Counted from the first letter of the stretch, positions 27,497 through 37,649 are shown. The stretch: 64,000 bases of DNA from Thiomonas sp. X19 (GCF_900089495.1 NZ_LT605203.1:1486796-1550795), one strand, 5' to 3'. Made by a program: numbers and translations. Notes: generated by a model from the sequence alone, not told the origin.

Positions 27497-27663
27497 TATA
27501 ATCTATATAGTCGTTTCATCTCAAGATTCGATGCAAATTTCACCGGGAATGGCCCGATCTTCGCCTGGCCGGAGCCTCCGCCGCGCTTAAAATAGAGGTC
27601 CAACAAGCAGTTGCCAAACAGTTTTTGTTGGTAGGCGCGACCTGAATGCCGCGCCTTTTTTTT
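27497..27663 (+). ncRNA. Candidate small RNA upstream of lepA
   Basis: A perfect TATAAT (27497-27502) in AT-rich DNA, or the weaker TAAAAT at 27588-27593, could start a transcript that ends at the T8 run at 27663. The RNA would be about 65-155 nt long. It would contain CCAACAA...TTGTTGG (about 27600-27631) and then the terminator hairpin. No ORF of note lies inside. It could equally be only the 3' end of the degP mRNA, or an attenuator in the lepA leader. Confidence 0.35.
27633..27663 (+). terminator. Strong intrinsic terminator between degP and lepA
   Basis: AGGCGCG (27633-27639) pairs with CGCGCCT (27650-27656) across a ten-base loop and runs into eight T (27656-27663). It should end transcripts from the sigma-E operon or from a small RNA gene in the gap. 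Confidence 0.85.
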
Positions 27664-27779
27664 GGCCTGCTCCACCCCGCAAACCCCAGTGGTCCGCGAG
27701 TCTTGCTGCCCTTTGTTGCGGTCGCTGGGACGCAGGGCCAACCCGAGCGCAGGCCGTCTGCGAGTCGAACCGAGAGCGC

Positions 27780-29570
27780 ATGCAACTGATCCGCAATTTT
27801 TCCATCATTGCCCATATTGACCACGGCAAGTCGACCCTTGCAGACCGGCTGATTCAGCGTTGCGGCGGCTTGTCCGACCGCGAAATGGATAACCAGGTGC
27901 TTGATTCCATGGACCTGGAGCGCGAGCGCGGCATCACCATCAAGGCGCAGACCGCGGCCCTGTCCTACAAGGCGCGCGACGGTCAGACCTACCGGCTCAA
28001 CCTCATCGACACGCCTGGGCATGTGGACTTCAGCTATGAGGTCAGTCGCTCGCTGTCGGCCTGCGAGGGCGCGCTGCTGGTGGTGGATGCCAGCCAGGGC
28101 GTGGAAGCGCAGACCGTGGCCAACTGCTACACCGCGATCGAACTGGGCGTGGAAGTGGTGCCCGTGCTCAACAAGATGGATTTGCCGCAGGCCGACCCGG
28201 AAGGTGCGCGCCGGGAGATCGAAGAAGTGATCGGCATCGACGCCTCCGACGCCTTGCTGGCCAGCGCCAAGACCGGCATGGGCATCGACGACATCCTGGA
28301 GGCCGTCATTGCCCGCATACCGGCGCCGAAGGGCGACCCAGACGCGCCGCTCAAGGCGCTGGTGATCGACTCCTGGTACGACAGTTATGTCGGCGTGGTG
28401 ATGCTGGTGCGCGTGGTCGACGGTGTGCTCAAGTTGCGCGACAAAATCCAGTTGATGGCCACCGGCGCGCAGTATCAATGCGAACAACTTGGCGTGTTCA
28501 CGCCCAAGTCATTGGCGCGTCAGCAGTTGGAGGCGGGCGAGGTGGGCTTCATCATCGCCGCCATCAAGGAGCTCAAGGGCGCGCGCGTGGGCGACACCGT
28601 CACTTTGGCACAGCGTCCGGCCGCAGCCGCGCTGCCGGGCTTCAAGGAGGTCCAGCCGCAGGTGTTCGCCGGTTTGTTCCCGGTGGAGTCGAACCAGTAC
28701 GAGGCGCTGCGCGACGCGCTGGAAAAGTTGCAGCTCAACGATGCCGCGCTGCAGTTCGAGCCGGAGGTCTCGTCGGCGCTGGGCTTCGGTTTCCGCTGCG
28801 GATTCCTCGGGCTGCTGCACATGGACATCGTGCAGGAGCGCCTGGAGCGCGAGTACGACATGGATCTCATCACCACCGCACCTTCGGTGGTCTACAAGGT
28901 GCAGTTGCGCGACGGCACGGAGCTGACCGTGGATAACCCGTCGCGCATGCCCGAGGTTGGGCGCATCGAGCAGATCCTCGAGCCCATCGTGACCGTCAAG
29001 TTGTTCATGCCGCAAGACTATGTGGGTCCGGTCATGACGCTGTGCAACGTCAAACGTGGCGCACAGAAAAACATGGCCTACATGGGCCGCCAGGTACAAC
29101 TCACGTACGAGATGCCGTTGGCCGAAATCGTGCTCGACTTTTTCGACAAGCTCAAATCCATCTCGCGCGGCTATGCGTCGATGGATTACCACTTCCTCGA
29201 ATATCGCGCCGCCGACGTGGTGAAGGTCGATATCCTGATCAACGGCGAGCGGGTCGACGCCCTCTCGCTCATCGTGCACCGCGCCCAAAGCCAGTACCGC
29301 GGGCGCGAGGTCACGGCAAAAATGCGCGAGCTCATTCCGCGCCAGATGTTCGACGTGGCCCTGCAGGCGTCGATCGGGGCGAACATCATTGCGCGTGAGA
29401 CAATCAAAGCCCTGCGCAAGAACGTGCTGGCCAAGTGCTATGGCGGCGATATTTCGCGCAAACGCAAACTGCTGGAAAAACAAAAAGCCGGCAAAAAACG
29501 CATGAAACAAATCGGCACTGTCGAAGTCCCTCAGGAAGCGTTTCTGGCCATTCTCAAAGTCGAAAACTAA
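27780..29570 (+). CDS. lepA: Elongation factor 4 (LepA)
   Basis: This 596-residue ribosome-associated GTPase has a role in 30S assembly and back-translocation. G1 is AHIDHGKST (11-19), switch II is [17 protein letters not shown]4 is NKMD, and the LepA-specific C-terminal domain ends in [20 protein letters not shown]. The length is that of the family. lepB starts 18 bases after its stop, the conserved lepA-lepB operon. Confidence 0.97.
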   Translation: MQLIRNFSIIAHIDHGKSTLADRLIQRCGGLSDREMDNQVLDSMDLERERGITIKAQTAALSYKARDGQTYRLNLIDTPGHVDFSYEVSRSLSACEGALLVVDASQGVEAQTVANCYTAIELGVEVVPVLNKMDLPQADPEGARREIEEVIGIDASDALLASAKTGMGIDDILEAVIARIPAPKGDPDAPLKALVIDSWYDSYVGVVMLVRVVDGVLKLRDKIQLMATGAQYQCEQLGVFTPKSLARQQLEAGEVGFIIAAIKELKGARVGDTVTLAQRPAAAALPGFKEVQPQVFAGLFPVESNQYEALRDALEKLQLNDAALQFEPEVSSALGFGFRCGFLGLLHMDIVQERLEREYDMDLITTAPSVVYKVQLRDGTELTVDNPSRMPEVGRIEQILEPIVTVKLFMPQDYVGPVMTLCNVKRGAQKNMAYMGRQVQLTYEMPLAEIVLDFFDKLKSISRGYASMDYHFLEYRAADVVKVDILINGERVDALSLIVHRAQSQYRGREVTAKMRELIPRQMFDVALQASIGANIIARETIKALRKNVLAKCYGGDISRKRKLLEKQKAGKKRMKQIGTVEVPQEAFLAILKVEN

Positions 29571-29588
29571 AGCACACACCCTGTTCAC

Positions 29589-30509
29589 ATGGAAGCACCG
29601 GCCGTTAATTTCACCCTCCTTCTCTTCATCCTCCTGCTGGTCACCGGCGTTTTCTGGATTGCCGAGAAATTTCGTTTTTCCCGCCAGCGCATCGCCGCCG
29701 CCAATGCTGCATCCACAGGGCTGCGCGCACGCCGCGACGAGTTGCACAAGCAGGGCATCGCCCCCGACGCCAGCCTGAGCGACGAGCAAATCCTTGCCAC
29801 CCGCGAACGCCTGTTGCGCCAGCCCTGGTGGCTGGAATGGACGGCCGGGCTGTTCCCTGTCATTGCCTTCGTCTTCCTGCTGCGCTCCTTCGTGGCCGAG
29901 CCGTTCAAAATTCCATCCGGGTCGATGGAGCCCACGCTGGTGCCGGGCGACCTGATCCTGGTGAACAAATTCATCTACGGCCTGCGTCTGCCCTTGGTGC
30001 ACGAGCGCATCACCCCCGGCGAAAGTCCGCAGCGCGGCAATGTCATCGTGTTTCGCCTGCCAAAAGATCCAGCCATCGACTACATCAAGCGCATCGTCGG
30101 CACGCCGGGCGATACGGTGTCGTATGAGAACAAGCATCTGGTCATCAATGGCGTGCCGGTCGCCGAGAAGGCCGATGGCGAGTGGTTCGATCCCCGCTCC
30201 ATGGTGTATTACCAGCAGTACCAGGAGATGCTGGGCAAAACCGAACACCGCATTCTCATCAATCCGCAAGCGCCGACCTATGTCATCGGCGGCCCCGACA
30301 ATTTCCCTCATCGCGGCAACTGCCATTACAACGCCGAAGGCTTTGTCTGCAAGGTTCCACCCGGCATGTATTTCGTCATGGGCGACAACCGCGATAATTC
30401 ACTGGATTCGCGTTACTGGGGCTTCGTGCCCGAGCGCAATATTGTGGGCAAGGCCTTTTTTGTCTGGATGAATTTTGGCGGGCTGAAGAATATCGGCCCC
30501 ATTCATTGA
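29589..30509 (+). CDS. lepB: Signal peptidase I (LepB)
   Basis: This 306-residue inner-membrane protease removes signal peptides from exported proteins. It has two membrane spans (about 9-25 and 83-103). The catalytic Ser112 is in IPSGSMEPTL and Lys167 in DYIKRIVGTPGD. The box MGDNRDNSLDSRYWG and the C-terminal VGKAFFVWMNF are also present. It lies between lepA and a DUF4845 gene, as in many beta- and gamma-proteobacteria. Confidence 0.96.
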   Translation: MEAPAVNFTLLLFILLLVTGVFWIAEKFRFSRQRIAAANAASTGLRARRDELHKQGIAPDASLSDEQILATRERLLRQPWWLEWTAGLFPVIAFVFLLRSFVAEPFKIPSGSMEPTLVPGDLILVNKFIYGLRLPLVHERITPGESPQRGNVIVFRLPKDPAIDYIKRIVGTPGDTVSYENKHLVINGVPVAEKADGEWFDPRSMVYYQQYQEMLGKTEHRILINPQAPTYVIGGPDNFPHRGNCHYNAEGFVCKVPPGMYFVMGDNRDNSLDSRYWGFVPERNIVGKAFFVWMNFGGLKNIGPIH

Positions 30510-30554
30510 CCGCTCCGTGGTGTTTGGCAATGTTTTTCCAATAAGGTGGTTGAT

Positions 30555-30905
30555 ATGACCCGTGCTTCAAAACAACGTGGCATCACCCTGATTGGCCTGA
30601 TCTTCTGGGGGGCGATCATTGCCTTCCTGGTGGTGGTCGGCATGCAGGCCGTGCCTGCGGTGCAGGAGTCTTTCGCCGTGCAAAATGCGGTGGACAAGGC
30701 TGCCAAGGCTGGGCCGACGGTGGGCGATATCCGCACCTCATTCGATAAGACGGCCTCGGTCGACTACATCAGCATGGTGTCCGGCAAGGATCTCGACATC
30801 ACCAAAGTGAACGGCCGCGTGGTTGTTTCCTATGCCTACAACAAGGAAATCCACCTGTTCGGCCCAGCTTATCTGCTGCTGAAGTTCGCAGGGCATTCCA
30901 ACTGA
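30555..30905 (+). CDS. DUF4845 membrane protein with pilin-like N-terminus
   Basis: This is a 116-residue protein with one N-terminal membrane helix (about 12-30) and a periplasmic domain, matching the DUF4845 family usually found between lepB and rnc. KQRGITLIGLIFWG resembles a type IV prepilin cleavage site (G followed by a hydrophobic stretch), but the Glu at position 5 of true pilins is absent, so processing by the prepilin peptidase is doubtful. AAGG lies eight bases before ATG 30555, which supports this start over the GTG at 30546. Function is unknown. Confidence 0.85.
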   Translation: MTRASKQRGITLIGLIFWGAIIAFLVVVGMQAVPAVQESFAVQNAVDKAAKAGPTVGDIRTSFDKTASVDYISMVSGKDLDITKVNGRVVVSYAYNKEIHLFGPAYLLLKFAGHSN

Positions 30906-30967
30906 TTGCTGCACCCAAGCTGGCACCGGGCGAGGTTTTCCGGCAACGCAAGCACGGGCCCCAACGC

Positions 30968-31687
30968 ATGTCGTCCGACGCTGACCTGCAAGCGCGCCTG
31001 CACTACGCGTTTCGCGATCCGGCACTGCTGCGTCAGGCACTGACCCACCGCAGCCACGGCGCGCACAACAATGAGCGGCTTGAGTTCATCGGGGACTCCG
31101 TGCTCAACCTGGCCATTGCGTCGTTGCTGTATGGCGATGGCCAGGCCAGCGAGGGCAACCTCTCGTATTGGCGAGCCAGCCTGGTGCGTGAAGAAACCTT
31201 GGCCGGTCTGGCGCAAGAACTCGGCTTAGGCGCCTGTCTGCTGTTGGGCGAAGGCGAGTTGCGCAGCGGCGGCAGCATGCGCCCGTCCATCTTGGCCGAT
31301 GCGCTGGAGGCCGTGATGGGCGCCGTGTTCCTGGATGGTGGCTTCGCCGCGGCGCAAGACCTGGCCGAGCGACTGTTCCGCGACCGTCTGCGCAACCTCG
31401 ATACCCAGGCCAGCGCCAAGGATGCGAAGACGCGCCTGCAGGAAATCCTGCAAGGTCGAAAATTGAAGGTGCCGGTCTATGTCGTCACAGCCACCAGCGG
31501 CCCGGCCCATCTGCAGCATTTCCAGGTGCAGTGCGAAGTGGCCGAACTGGACTTGCGTACCCAGGGCGACGGCGGCAGCCGACGCGCAGCCGAGCAACAG
31601 GCAGCGGAGCAGATGATCGAGCGCCTGCAGTCAGAGATTCCCTCCGGGCGCAAGCCTTGCCGTCCCGGCGCGCCGCCCAAACCGTGA
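30968..31687 (+). CDS. rnc: Ribonuclease III
   Basis: This 239-residue double-strand-specific endoribonuclease processes rRNA and some mRNAs. [18 protein letters not shown] is the catalytic signature with the metal-binding Glu and Asp residues; the second acidic cluster is [19 protein letters not shown] double-stranded RNA-binding domain occupies about residues 150-225. The stop overlaps the likely GTG start of era (GTGA), so the rnc-era pair is coupled as in E. coli. Confidence 0.96.
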   Translation: MSSDADLQARLHYAFRDPALLRQALTHRSHGAHNNERLEFIGDSVLNLAIASLLYGDGQASEGNLSYWRASLVREETLAGLAQELGLGACLLLGEGELRSGGSMRPSILADALEAVMGAVFLDGGFAAAQDLAERLFRDRLRNLDTQASAKDAKTRLQEILQGRKLKVPVYVVTATSGPAHLQHFQVQCEVAELDLRTQGDGGSRRAAEQQAAEQMIERLQSEIPSGRKPCRPGAPPKP

Positions 31688-32610
31688 GTGACACCAGCAT
31701 GCAACCCGACGCCGTCATCCCGCCGCTGCCCAGGCGCTTCGGCACCGTCGCCATCGTCGGGCGGCCGAACGTGGGCAAGTCGACCCTGCTCAACAGCCTG
31801 ATCGGGCAAAAACTCAGCATCACTTCCGACAAGGCGCAGACCACGCGCCACCGCCTGCTGGGTCTGCACACCGAGGGTTCGGTGCAGTTCGCCTTCGTCG
31901 ACACGCCCGGCTTTCAGGTGCGCCACACGCGCGCGCTCAACCGTGCGATGAACCGCACCGTGACAGCGGCGCTGGCCGAGGTGGATGTGGTCTTGTGGGT
32001 GATCGAAGCTGGGCAACTCGGCCCCGAGGATGAGCGCGTGGGCGCGTTGATTCCACCCGGCAAGCCCGTCATCCTCGTGGCCAACAAGCTCGACCGCGTG
32101 CAATCCCGCGAGAAGCTGCTGCCTTGGCTGCAAGGCCTTGGCGCTCACAAAAATCTGGCCGAGATCGTGCCGCTGTCGGCGCGCAAACCGGCCGATGCGA
32201 AGCGCCTCCTGGCCATCATTGCGCCCTATCTTCCCGAAGGCGAATGGGGCTATGACGCCGACGCCCTCACCGATCGCAGCGAGCGTTTTCTCGCCGCCGA
32301 AATTCTGCGCGAAAAACTGTTCCGCCTGACCGGGGACGAGTTGCCGTACACCAGCGCGGTCCTGATCGAGCGCTTCGAACAGGAGGGTGATCTGCGCCGC
32401 ATCGCCGCCGCCATCGTGGTCGAGCGCGACGGCCATAAGGCCATGGTCATCGGTGCTGCAGGCGAACGGCTCAAACGGATTTCCACGGAAGCTCGCATGG
32501 AAATGCAGCGCCTGTTCGACGCCCCTGTGTTCCTGGAGGTGTGGGTGAAAACACGCTCAGGCTGGGCCGACGACCAGCGCGCCGTACGCGCTTTCGGCTA
32601 CGAAGACTAG
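31684..32610 (+). CDS. era: GTPase Era
   Basis: This 308-residue GTPase binds 16S rRNA and acts in 30S subunit assembly. G1 is GRPNVGKST (26-34), G3 is VDTPGFQ and G4 is ANKLDRV. A C-terminal KH domain contains [18 protein letters not shown] use the GTG at 31684, overlapping the rnc stop; ATG 31699 is an alternative five codons later, and neither has a clear Shine-Dalgarno sequence. recO follows after 75 bases. Confidence 0.95.
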   Translation: MSDTSMQPDAVIPPLPRRFGTVAIVGRPNVGKSTLLNSLIGQKLSITSDKAQTTRHRLLGLHTEGSVQFAFVDTPGFQVRHTRALNRAMNRTVTAALAEVDVVLWVIEAGQLGPEDERVGALIPPGKPVILVANKLDRVQSREKLLPWLQGLGAHKNLAEIVPLSARKPADAKRLLAIIAPYLPEGEWGYDADALTDRSERFLAAEILREKLFRLTGDELPYTSAVLIERFEQEGDLRRIAAAIVVERDGHKAMVIGAAGERLKRISTEARMEMQRLFDAPVFLEVWVKTRSGWADDQRAVRAFGYED

Positions 32611-32685
32611 CCTGGCGCCATGCGTTCAGCCGCTTCGTTCGCGCGTGCCAGAGCCTGACCGGATTCAACGCCAGCGACCTGCTTC

Positions 32686-33555
32686 ATGGACCCGTTGCTT
32701 TTGCCGCACGCCTTGCCCGCCGCACCCCAGGCGGAGTTGAACGCTGCCGCCACTCCAATCGGGACAACACCGCACAAGCCCCGCCCACGCGGGCGCATCG
32801 AGCGGGCGCATGACGAGCCCGCCTATGTGCTGCACGCGCACCCGTGGAAGGAAACCAGCCTGATTCTCGACGTGTTCAGCCGCCATCACGGTCGCCTGGC
32901 GCTGGTGGCCAAAGGGGCGAAGCGGCCAACTTCGCAACTGCGCACGGTGCTGCTGGGGTTTCAGCCCTTTGCCGCAAGCTGGAGCGGGCGCGGCGAGGTG
33001 CGCACGCTCACCCGTGCGGACTGGAGCGGAGGCGTGGCGCCGCTGGCCGGGCTGCCCCTGTTGTGCGGTTTTTACTTCAACGAATTGCTGGTGCGCCTGC
33101 TCGCGCGCGAGGACGCGCACGAGACCTTGTTCGACGCCTACCACGCCGCCGTGATGCAACTGGGTGCAGACCCGCGTGGCTTGACGGCGGGTGTCGAGCC
33201 CATGCTGCGGCGCTTCGAGATCAGCCTGCTGCGCGAGTTGGGCTATCTCCCGCCGCTCGACCGTGAAAGCCAATCGGACCAGCCGGTGCGCGCCGATGCC
33301 TATTACACCGTGGACCCGCAACTCGGGGTGCTGCCCACCAAGCCCACGGACGGTTCCCATGCCGAGCTTGATTCGGCCCGGCTTGGGGGCGGCCTTTACC
33401 TGGGGGCGCAGTTGCTGGCGATGGAGTCGGGCGACTGGGCGCAAGCCGGTGCGGCGCGTGCCGCCAAGACGCTGATGCGCGAACTGCTTCACTATCATCT
33501 CGGCACCCAGCCGCTGCGCACTCGGCAGTTGCTGATCGACCTCCACCAGCTATGA
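32686..33555 (+). CDS. recO: DNA repair protein RecO
   Basis: This 289-residue protein of the RecFOR pathway loads RecA on SSB-coated DNA. The OB-fold domain starts with AYVLHAHPWKETSLILDVFS and the helical domain with AGLPLLCGFYFNELLVRLL. Compared with E. coli RecO (242 residues) there is an N-terminal extension of about 45 residues rich in Pro, Ala and Arg, with no later in-frame ATG that would remove it. The zinc-finger cysteines of some RecO proteins are absent. It overlaps pdxJ by ATGA. Confidence 0.9.
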   Translation: MDPLLLPHALPAAPQAELNAAATPIGTTPHKPRPRGRIERAHDEPAYVLHAHPWKETSLILDVFSRHHGRLALVAKGAKRPTSQLRTVLLGFQPFAASWSGRGEVRTLTRADWSGGVAPLAGLPLLCGFYFNELLVRLLAREDAHETLFDAYHAAVMQLGADPRGLTAGVEPMLRRFEISLLRELGYLPPLDRESQSDQPVRADAYYTVDPQLGVLPTKPTDGSHAELDSARLGGGLYLGAQLLAMESGDWAQAGAARAAKTLMRELLHYHLGTQPLRTRQLLIDLHQL

Positions 33556-34340
33556 ATCCCCACGTTTTCGCCGCAGTGTCAGGCCCCTTGCTGGGTGTGA
33601 ATATCGACCACATCGCAACCTTGCGCAATGCCCGCGGCGGCAGCCATCCAGACCCTGTGCTTGCCGCCCGCGCGGCCGTGGATGGCGGTGCCGACATCAT
33701 CACCTTCCATCTGCGCGAAGACCGCCGCCATATCCGCGACGCGGACGTGCAGCGCATCAAGGCGGAGATCGGGGTGGCGCTGAACTTCGAGGCCGCGGTG
33801 ACCGATGAGATGCTGGGCATCATCGAACAAGTCCAGCCCGAGAACGTCTGCCTCGTGCCTGAACGCCGTCAGGAAATCACCACCGAAGGCGGGCTCGATG
33901 TCGCTGGCCAGTTTCATCGCGTGCAGGGCGTCTGCGCCCGATTGGCGGCCGCTGGCTGCCAGGTTTCCCTGTTCATCGAAGCCAGCCGCGCGCAAATCGA
34001 GGCTTCGGCCCGCGCCGGTGCGCCCTGTGTGGAATTGCACACCGGCGCCTACGCCAATGCCTGCGAGGCGGGCGATGCAGCCCTTGCGCAGCACGAGCTT
34101 GAACGCCTGCAACAGGGTATGGCCGCGGCGCGCGCACTTGGCCTGCAAACCCATGCGGGGCATGGGCTCACGCTGTCCAGCACCGGCAGCATTGCCGCCA
34201 TGCCCGAGGTGAGCGAACTGCACATTGGCCATGCGCTGGTGGGCCACGCGCTGTTCGTCGGCATGGAGCAGTCGGTGCGCGATTTCAAGGCGGCCATCGT
34301 GCGTGCCAGCTTGGCGCGCGCCGCAGCCGCATCGCGATGA
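33552..34340 (+). CDS. pdxJ: Pyridoxine 5'-phosphate synthase (PdxJ)
   Basis: This 262-residue TIM-barrel enzyme makes pyridoxine 5'-phosphate from 1-deoxyxylulose 5-phosphate and 3-amino-2-oxopropyl phosphate. [17 protein letters not shown] is the N-terminal signature, and [27 protein letters not shown] and [10 protein letters not shown] line the active site. It lies between recO and acpS with ATGA overlaps on both sides, a conserved trio. Confidence 0.97.
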   Translation: MNPHVFAAVSGPLLGVNIDHIATLRNARGGSHPDPVLAARAAVDGGADIITFHLREDRRHIRDADVQRIKAEIGVALNFEAAVTDEMLGIIEQVQPENVCLVPERRQEITTEGGLDVAGQFHRVQGVCARLAAAGCQVSLFIEASRAQIEASARAGAPCVELHTGAYANACEAGDAALAQHELERLQQGMAAARALGLQTHAGHGLTLSSTGSIAAMPEVSELHIGHALVGHALFVGMEQSVRDFKAAIVRASLARAAAASR

Positions 34341-34744
34341 GCAGCATCTACGGCATCGGCACCGACGTCTGCGAGATCGGTCGCATCCGCAGCGCCTGGA
34401 AACGCCACGGCCAGCGCTTCGCCGAGCGCATTCTGGGCCAGCAGGAACTCGAAGTCTTCGGCCAGCGACACGCGCGGGCACCGGCGCGCGGGGAGCGTTA
34501 TCTGGCCACGCGCTTCGCCGCCAAAGAGGCGTTTTCCAAGGCTATCGGCCTGGGCATCCACATGCCCATGACCTGGCGCGCTTGCGAAATTCTGAACGCC
34601 ACCGGAGGGCGCCCAAGCATGGTTCTGCATGGCGAACTCGCTGTCTGGTGCGCGGCGCGGCAGCTACGTTTTCATGTGTCCGTATCCGACGAAGTGCTCA
34701 CCGCCGTGGCCTTTGTCATTGCCGAAGTCTCCCTTCCGAATTGA
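34337..34744 (+). CDS. acpS: Holo-[acyl-carrier-protein] synthase (AcpS)
   Basis: This 135-residue enzyme transfers 4'-phosphopantetheine from CoA to Ser37 of the ACP encoded at 21372. [18 protein letters not shown] carries the metal-binding Asp and [18 protein letters not shown] the conserved Glu and Lys. The ATG overlaps the pdxJ stop. nagZ begins 22 bases after its end. Confidence 0.96.
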   Translation: MSSIYGIGTDVCEIGRIRSAWKRHGQRFAERILGQQELEVFGQRHARAPARGERYLATRFAAKEAFSKAIGLGIHMPMTWRACEILNATGGRPSMVLHGELAVWCAARQLRFHVSVSDEVLTAVAFVIAEVSLPN

Positions 34745-34766
34745 ACCCTCCATCTTTTCAAACAGC

Positions 34767-35822
34767 ATGCACACAGCCCCTTTCATCATCGATATCGCCG
34801 GCACCACGCTCGCTCCCCATGAGCGCAGACGTCTGAAAAACACGCTGGTCGGCGGCGTCATCCTGTTCACCCGCAACTGGGCTTCGCGCGAGCAACTCGT
34901 CGCCCTGGTTGCCAGCATCAAGGCCGTCCGTGCCGATCTGTTGGTGGCGGTCGACCATGAAGGTGGCCGCGTGCAGCGTTTCCGTGAAGGCGGCTTCACA
35001 TTGCTGCCGGCCATGGCCGAACTCGGCCGCTTGTGGATGCGCGATGCCATGACTGCGGTGCAGGTGGCTGGCGCCTGTGGCCTGGTGCTGGGGGCCGAGT
35101 TGCGTGCCTGCGGCGTGGACCTGAGCTTCACGCCCGTGCTCGATCTGGACTGGGGGCGTTCGGGTGTGATCGGCAGCCGCGCATTCCATGCCGATGCGCG
35201 CGTCGTCAGCCTGCTGGCGCAAGGCTTGATGGCCGGCCTGCAACGCGCCGGCCTGGCGCATTGCGCCAAGCATTTCCCGGGCCACGGCTGGGCGCAGGCG
35301 GATTCGCATGTCGATGCGCCGCGCGACACGCGCAGCCTGCGCAACATCCTGCAGCACGACGCCGCGCCTTATGGCTGGCTGCGCCACGGCCTGCAGGCGG
35401 TGATGCCGGCCCATGTGATCTACCCCAAGGTGGATGCCAACCCGGCGGGCTTCAGCCCGCGCTGGTTGCAAGACATTCTGCGCGGCCAACTCGGTTTCGA
35501 CGGTGCCATCATCAGCGACGACCTGAGCATGCAGGGCGCGCGCGCCCAGGCGGATGACGACACCTCCGCCGTGGTCCAGGCGCTGAACGCCGGCTGCGAC
35601 CTTGCCTTGTTGTGCAACCAGAGTCAGGTGGACCAGGGGGGCCCGATCGACGCGGTGCTGCGAGGTTTGCAGCAGGCGCTCGTCAGCGGGCAATGGCAGG
35701 CCGATGCAGCCAGCGAGCCGCGACGCCTGGCCCTGCTGGCCTCGCGTCCGCCGCAACCTTGGGATGCGCTGATGCGCAGCCCGGCTTATCTCGCCGCGCT
35801 CGACGACCTCGCGCGAATCTGA
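34767..35822 (+). CDS. nagZ: Beta-N-acetylhexosaminidase NagZ
   Basis: This 351-residue cytoplasmic glycoside hydrolase of family 3 removes GlcNAc from murein fragments during recycling. VAVDHEGGRVQRFREGGFT is the N-terminal signature; KHFPGHGWAQADSHVD holds the catalytic His loop, and IISDDLSMQGA the catalytic Asp. The ATG at 34767 fits the family start. Mpl, encoded at 42483, acts later in the same recycling route. Confidence 0.95.
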   Translation: MHTAPFIIDIAGTTLAPHERRRLKNTLVGGVILFTRNWASREQLVALVASIKAVRADLLVAVDHEGGRVQRFREGGFTLLPAMAELGRLWMRDAMTAVQVAGACGLVLGAELRACGVDLSFTPVLDLDWGRSGVIGSRAFHADARVVSLLAQGLMAGLQRAGLAHCAKHFPGHGWAQADSHVDAPRDTRSLRNILQHDAAPYGWLRHGLQAVMPAHVIYPKVDANPAGFSPRWLQDILRGQLGFDGAIISDDLSMQGARAQADDDTSAVVQALNAGCDLALLCNQSQVDQGGPIDAVLRGLQQALVSGQWQADAASEPRRLALLASRPPQPWDALMRSPAYLAALDDLARI

Positions 35823-35871
35823 CGGCGCACGGTGTCGCGACTGCCGGGCATGGCGAGGCAGGTGGGCGTCC

Positions 35872-37641
35872 TCAGGGATAGAAGGCGTACAGGGTGTAGC
35901 CGCTGGCTTCGTCCTTGCGCAATTGCAGCTTGAGTTGAATGCGCAGCTCGGCGTCGGCAGCCAGGCCCCGTCGCACCCGTTGCTGCAGGGCGGCGGCATC
36001 GTTTGCCAGCTTGCCGGTGGCCAGGTATTGCGCAGGCTGAATGACTTTGCGCACCACGATCTGATCCTGCGTTCCCGTCAGTGTGAGTTCCAGCGCAGGG
36101 TAGGCGACGGCCTCGCCGCTGCGGTTGCGCAGCGATGCGTCGAGCTGCAGCAGCCCATCACTCCCCGGTGACATGGACGAGGTGTCGATCACCAGGCTGC
36201 GTGGCCTGCGCGGTGCCGTCAAGCTGCAGCCGGCCACGGCGCAGAGCCGCACCAGCACGGGACGGGTTTGCGGCCAATTCGCGGCCAGTGCGTCGCGCCA
36301 GGTCCAAGCCGCTTGCGCGCCACCCATGACGATGAGCAGCATGGCCACCACAGCCAGACCGGCACGCACGCCAGGCTGCTGCCAACGTTCCTGCGCGCGC
36401 GCCTGGCGCAGGAACCCGGGTTCGGCCACGACGCCATCAAGAAGATTGGGCGCGGCGCTCGCCAGCGCATCCGACATGAAGGGCTGGGCAGCCGCGGCTC
36501 CATCGGCATGGGGCGTCACGGCATCCAGGGATGGTTCAGGTTCCCGAGTCTCGGCTCCCATTTCCGTTCCGGCTCCGGTGTCGGGCCCGAATTCGTAGTG
36601 CAACACGGCGCCGAGGTCGAAGCGCGAGTCCGTTTCCCCTGCGCCTGCTGCGGCCTGCGCGTCGGTTTTGTCGGCCAAGGGCTCCAGTTCGAACCTTGCA
36701 CCGTGGCGTGCTGCCTCGGGTGCTCGATCGGCTGCTGCGAGTAGGGCCTCTTCCTTGGCGGCGCGCAGCAACTCTTCGAATGGCGCGGGCGGCGGGGGTG
36801 CGCCGGCTGCTGCGCCATCGTTTCGCAATGCCGCCTCGGCTTCGGCCGAGAAGCTGGCAAGCTCCTCGTCGTCTGAGCCTTCGATCCCGCCCGGATGATC
36901 GGGCGCGGCGCCGGCTTCGGGTGCCGCGTCCAGGGCTGCCGTGCTGCTTGGCGTTTGCGCCTGTTCAATGGCCGGAAAAACTTCGTGTTCTGCCCAAGCT
37001 GCGTCATCTGGGCCCGGCGTTGAGGGCAGCTCCAGCGACTCTTCGGCCGCAGCCTCGATCTGCTGTTGTCCGTCCTCTTCGTCCTGTTCCGCCTGGATGA
37101 GGTCTTCAGGTATGGCGAGGGGTTCAGCAACTGTTTCGTGTTCGCTTGCCTGGGGCGCAGCCTGTGGAACCGGCGTCCGGTCATCCGTGTCGGGCCGTGC
37201 GGGATCGGCGGAGACAAAAAAGGCTGGGACGGGAACCGAGTCAGCGAAGGCACCGCTTTGCCAGGGCGATCTGCTGGTGATCTCCACGCCAGGACGCACG
37301 GGGATTGCTTGCGCCGGCAAGGCTGCAGTGATGGCGGCGTGGTAGGCCGCGCCGATGGACGGCTGGGCCGCCGCTGCCGGGGACACAACCGTCTCGGCGT
37401 TCGGGAGCGCCTCAGCCTCAGCCGGCGTTGGCGAGGGCGCCGTGGGCCGAAGTTCCGCTGCAGGCTCGGGGCCCGCGGGTACGGCATGGGGCCGCTCAAA
37501 GGCATGCTCGAACGCATGATCGGCCGCGTTGAAGGCTTCGCCGCAACGGCCGCAGCGCACCCAGCCCTGGCGCAGGAGCAACTGGTCGCGCACCAGCTTG
37601 AAAGCGGTGCCGCAATGCGGGCAGCGAGTGGCGAGAGGCAT
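35872..37641 (-). CDS. Zinc-ribbon/DUF3426 membrane protein
   Basis: This is a 589-residue protein of unknown function. It starts with a zinc ribbon of the MJ0042 type (CPHCG at 7-11, CGRCG about 30-34). A long, disordered Ala/Pro/Glu-rich acidic stretch follows to about residue 420, then one membrane helix (about 424-447, GLAVVAMLLIVMGGAQAAW) and a C-terminal DUF3426 beta domain (from about 465, SLVIDTSSMSPGSDG). The family almost always lies beside prmA, as here. A TATACT box lies eight bases before the ATG. Confidence 0.85.
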   Translation of the reverse strand: MPLATRCPHCGTAFKLVRDQLLLRQGWVRCGRCGEAFNAADHAFEHAFERPHAVPAGPEPAAELRPTAPSPTPAEAEALPNAETVVSPAAAAQPSIGAAYHAAITAALPAQAIPVRPGVEITSRSPWQSGAFADSVPVPAFFVSADPARPDTDDRTPVPQAAPQASEHETVAEPLAIPEDLIQAEQDEEDGQQQIEAAAEESLELPSTPGPDDAAWAEHEVFPAIEQAQTPSSTAALDAAPEAGAAPDHPGGIEGSDDEELASFSAEAEAALRNDGAAAGAPPPPAPFEELLRAAKEEALLAAADRAPEAARHGARFELEPLADKTDAQAAAGAGETDSRFDLGAVLHYEFGPDTGAGTEMGAETREPEPSLDAVTPHADGAAAAQPFMSDALASAAPNLLDGVVAEPGFLRQARAQERWQQPGVRAGLAVVAMLLIVMGGAQAAWTWRDALAANWPQTRPVLVRLCAVAGCSLTAPRRPRSLVIDTSSMSPGSDGLLQLDASLRNRSGEAVAYPALELTLTGTQDQIVVRKVIQPAQYLATGKLANDAAALQQRVRRGLAADAELRIQLKLQLRKDEASGYTLYAFYP

Positions 37642-37649
37642 GGGCGCTC

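Larger units (their letters stand above)
27436..27779 (+). other. AT-rich gap between degP and lepA
   Basis: The first 110 bases are strikingly AT-rich for this genome and contain a perfect TATAAT (27497-27502). The middle holds two stem-loops, the second a classic terminator (27633-27663). The last 115 bases before lepA are GC-rich without an ORF. Many Burkholderiales have a glutaredoxin-like gene between degP and lepA; none is here. Confidence 0.7.

Noticed and set aside
28509..30326. A 605-codon open frame opposite lepA and lepB
   Set aside because: It spans two unrelated genes on the other strand, including their junction, and has no recognisable motif.
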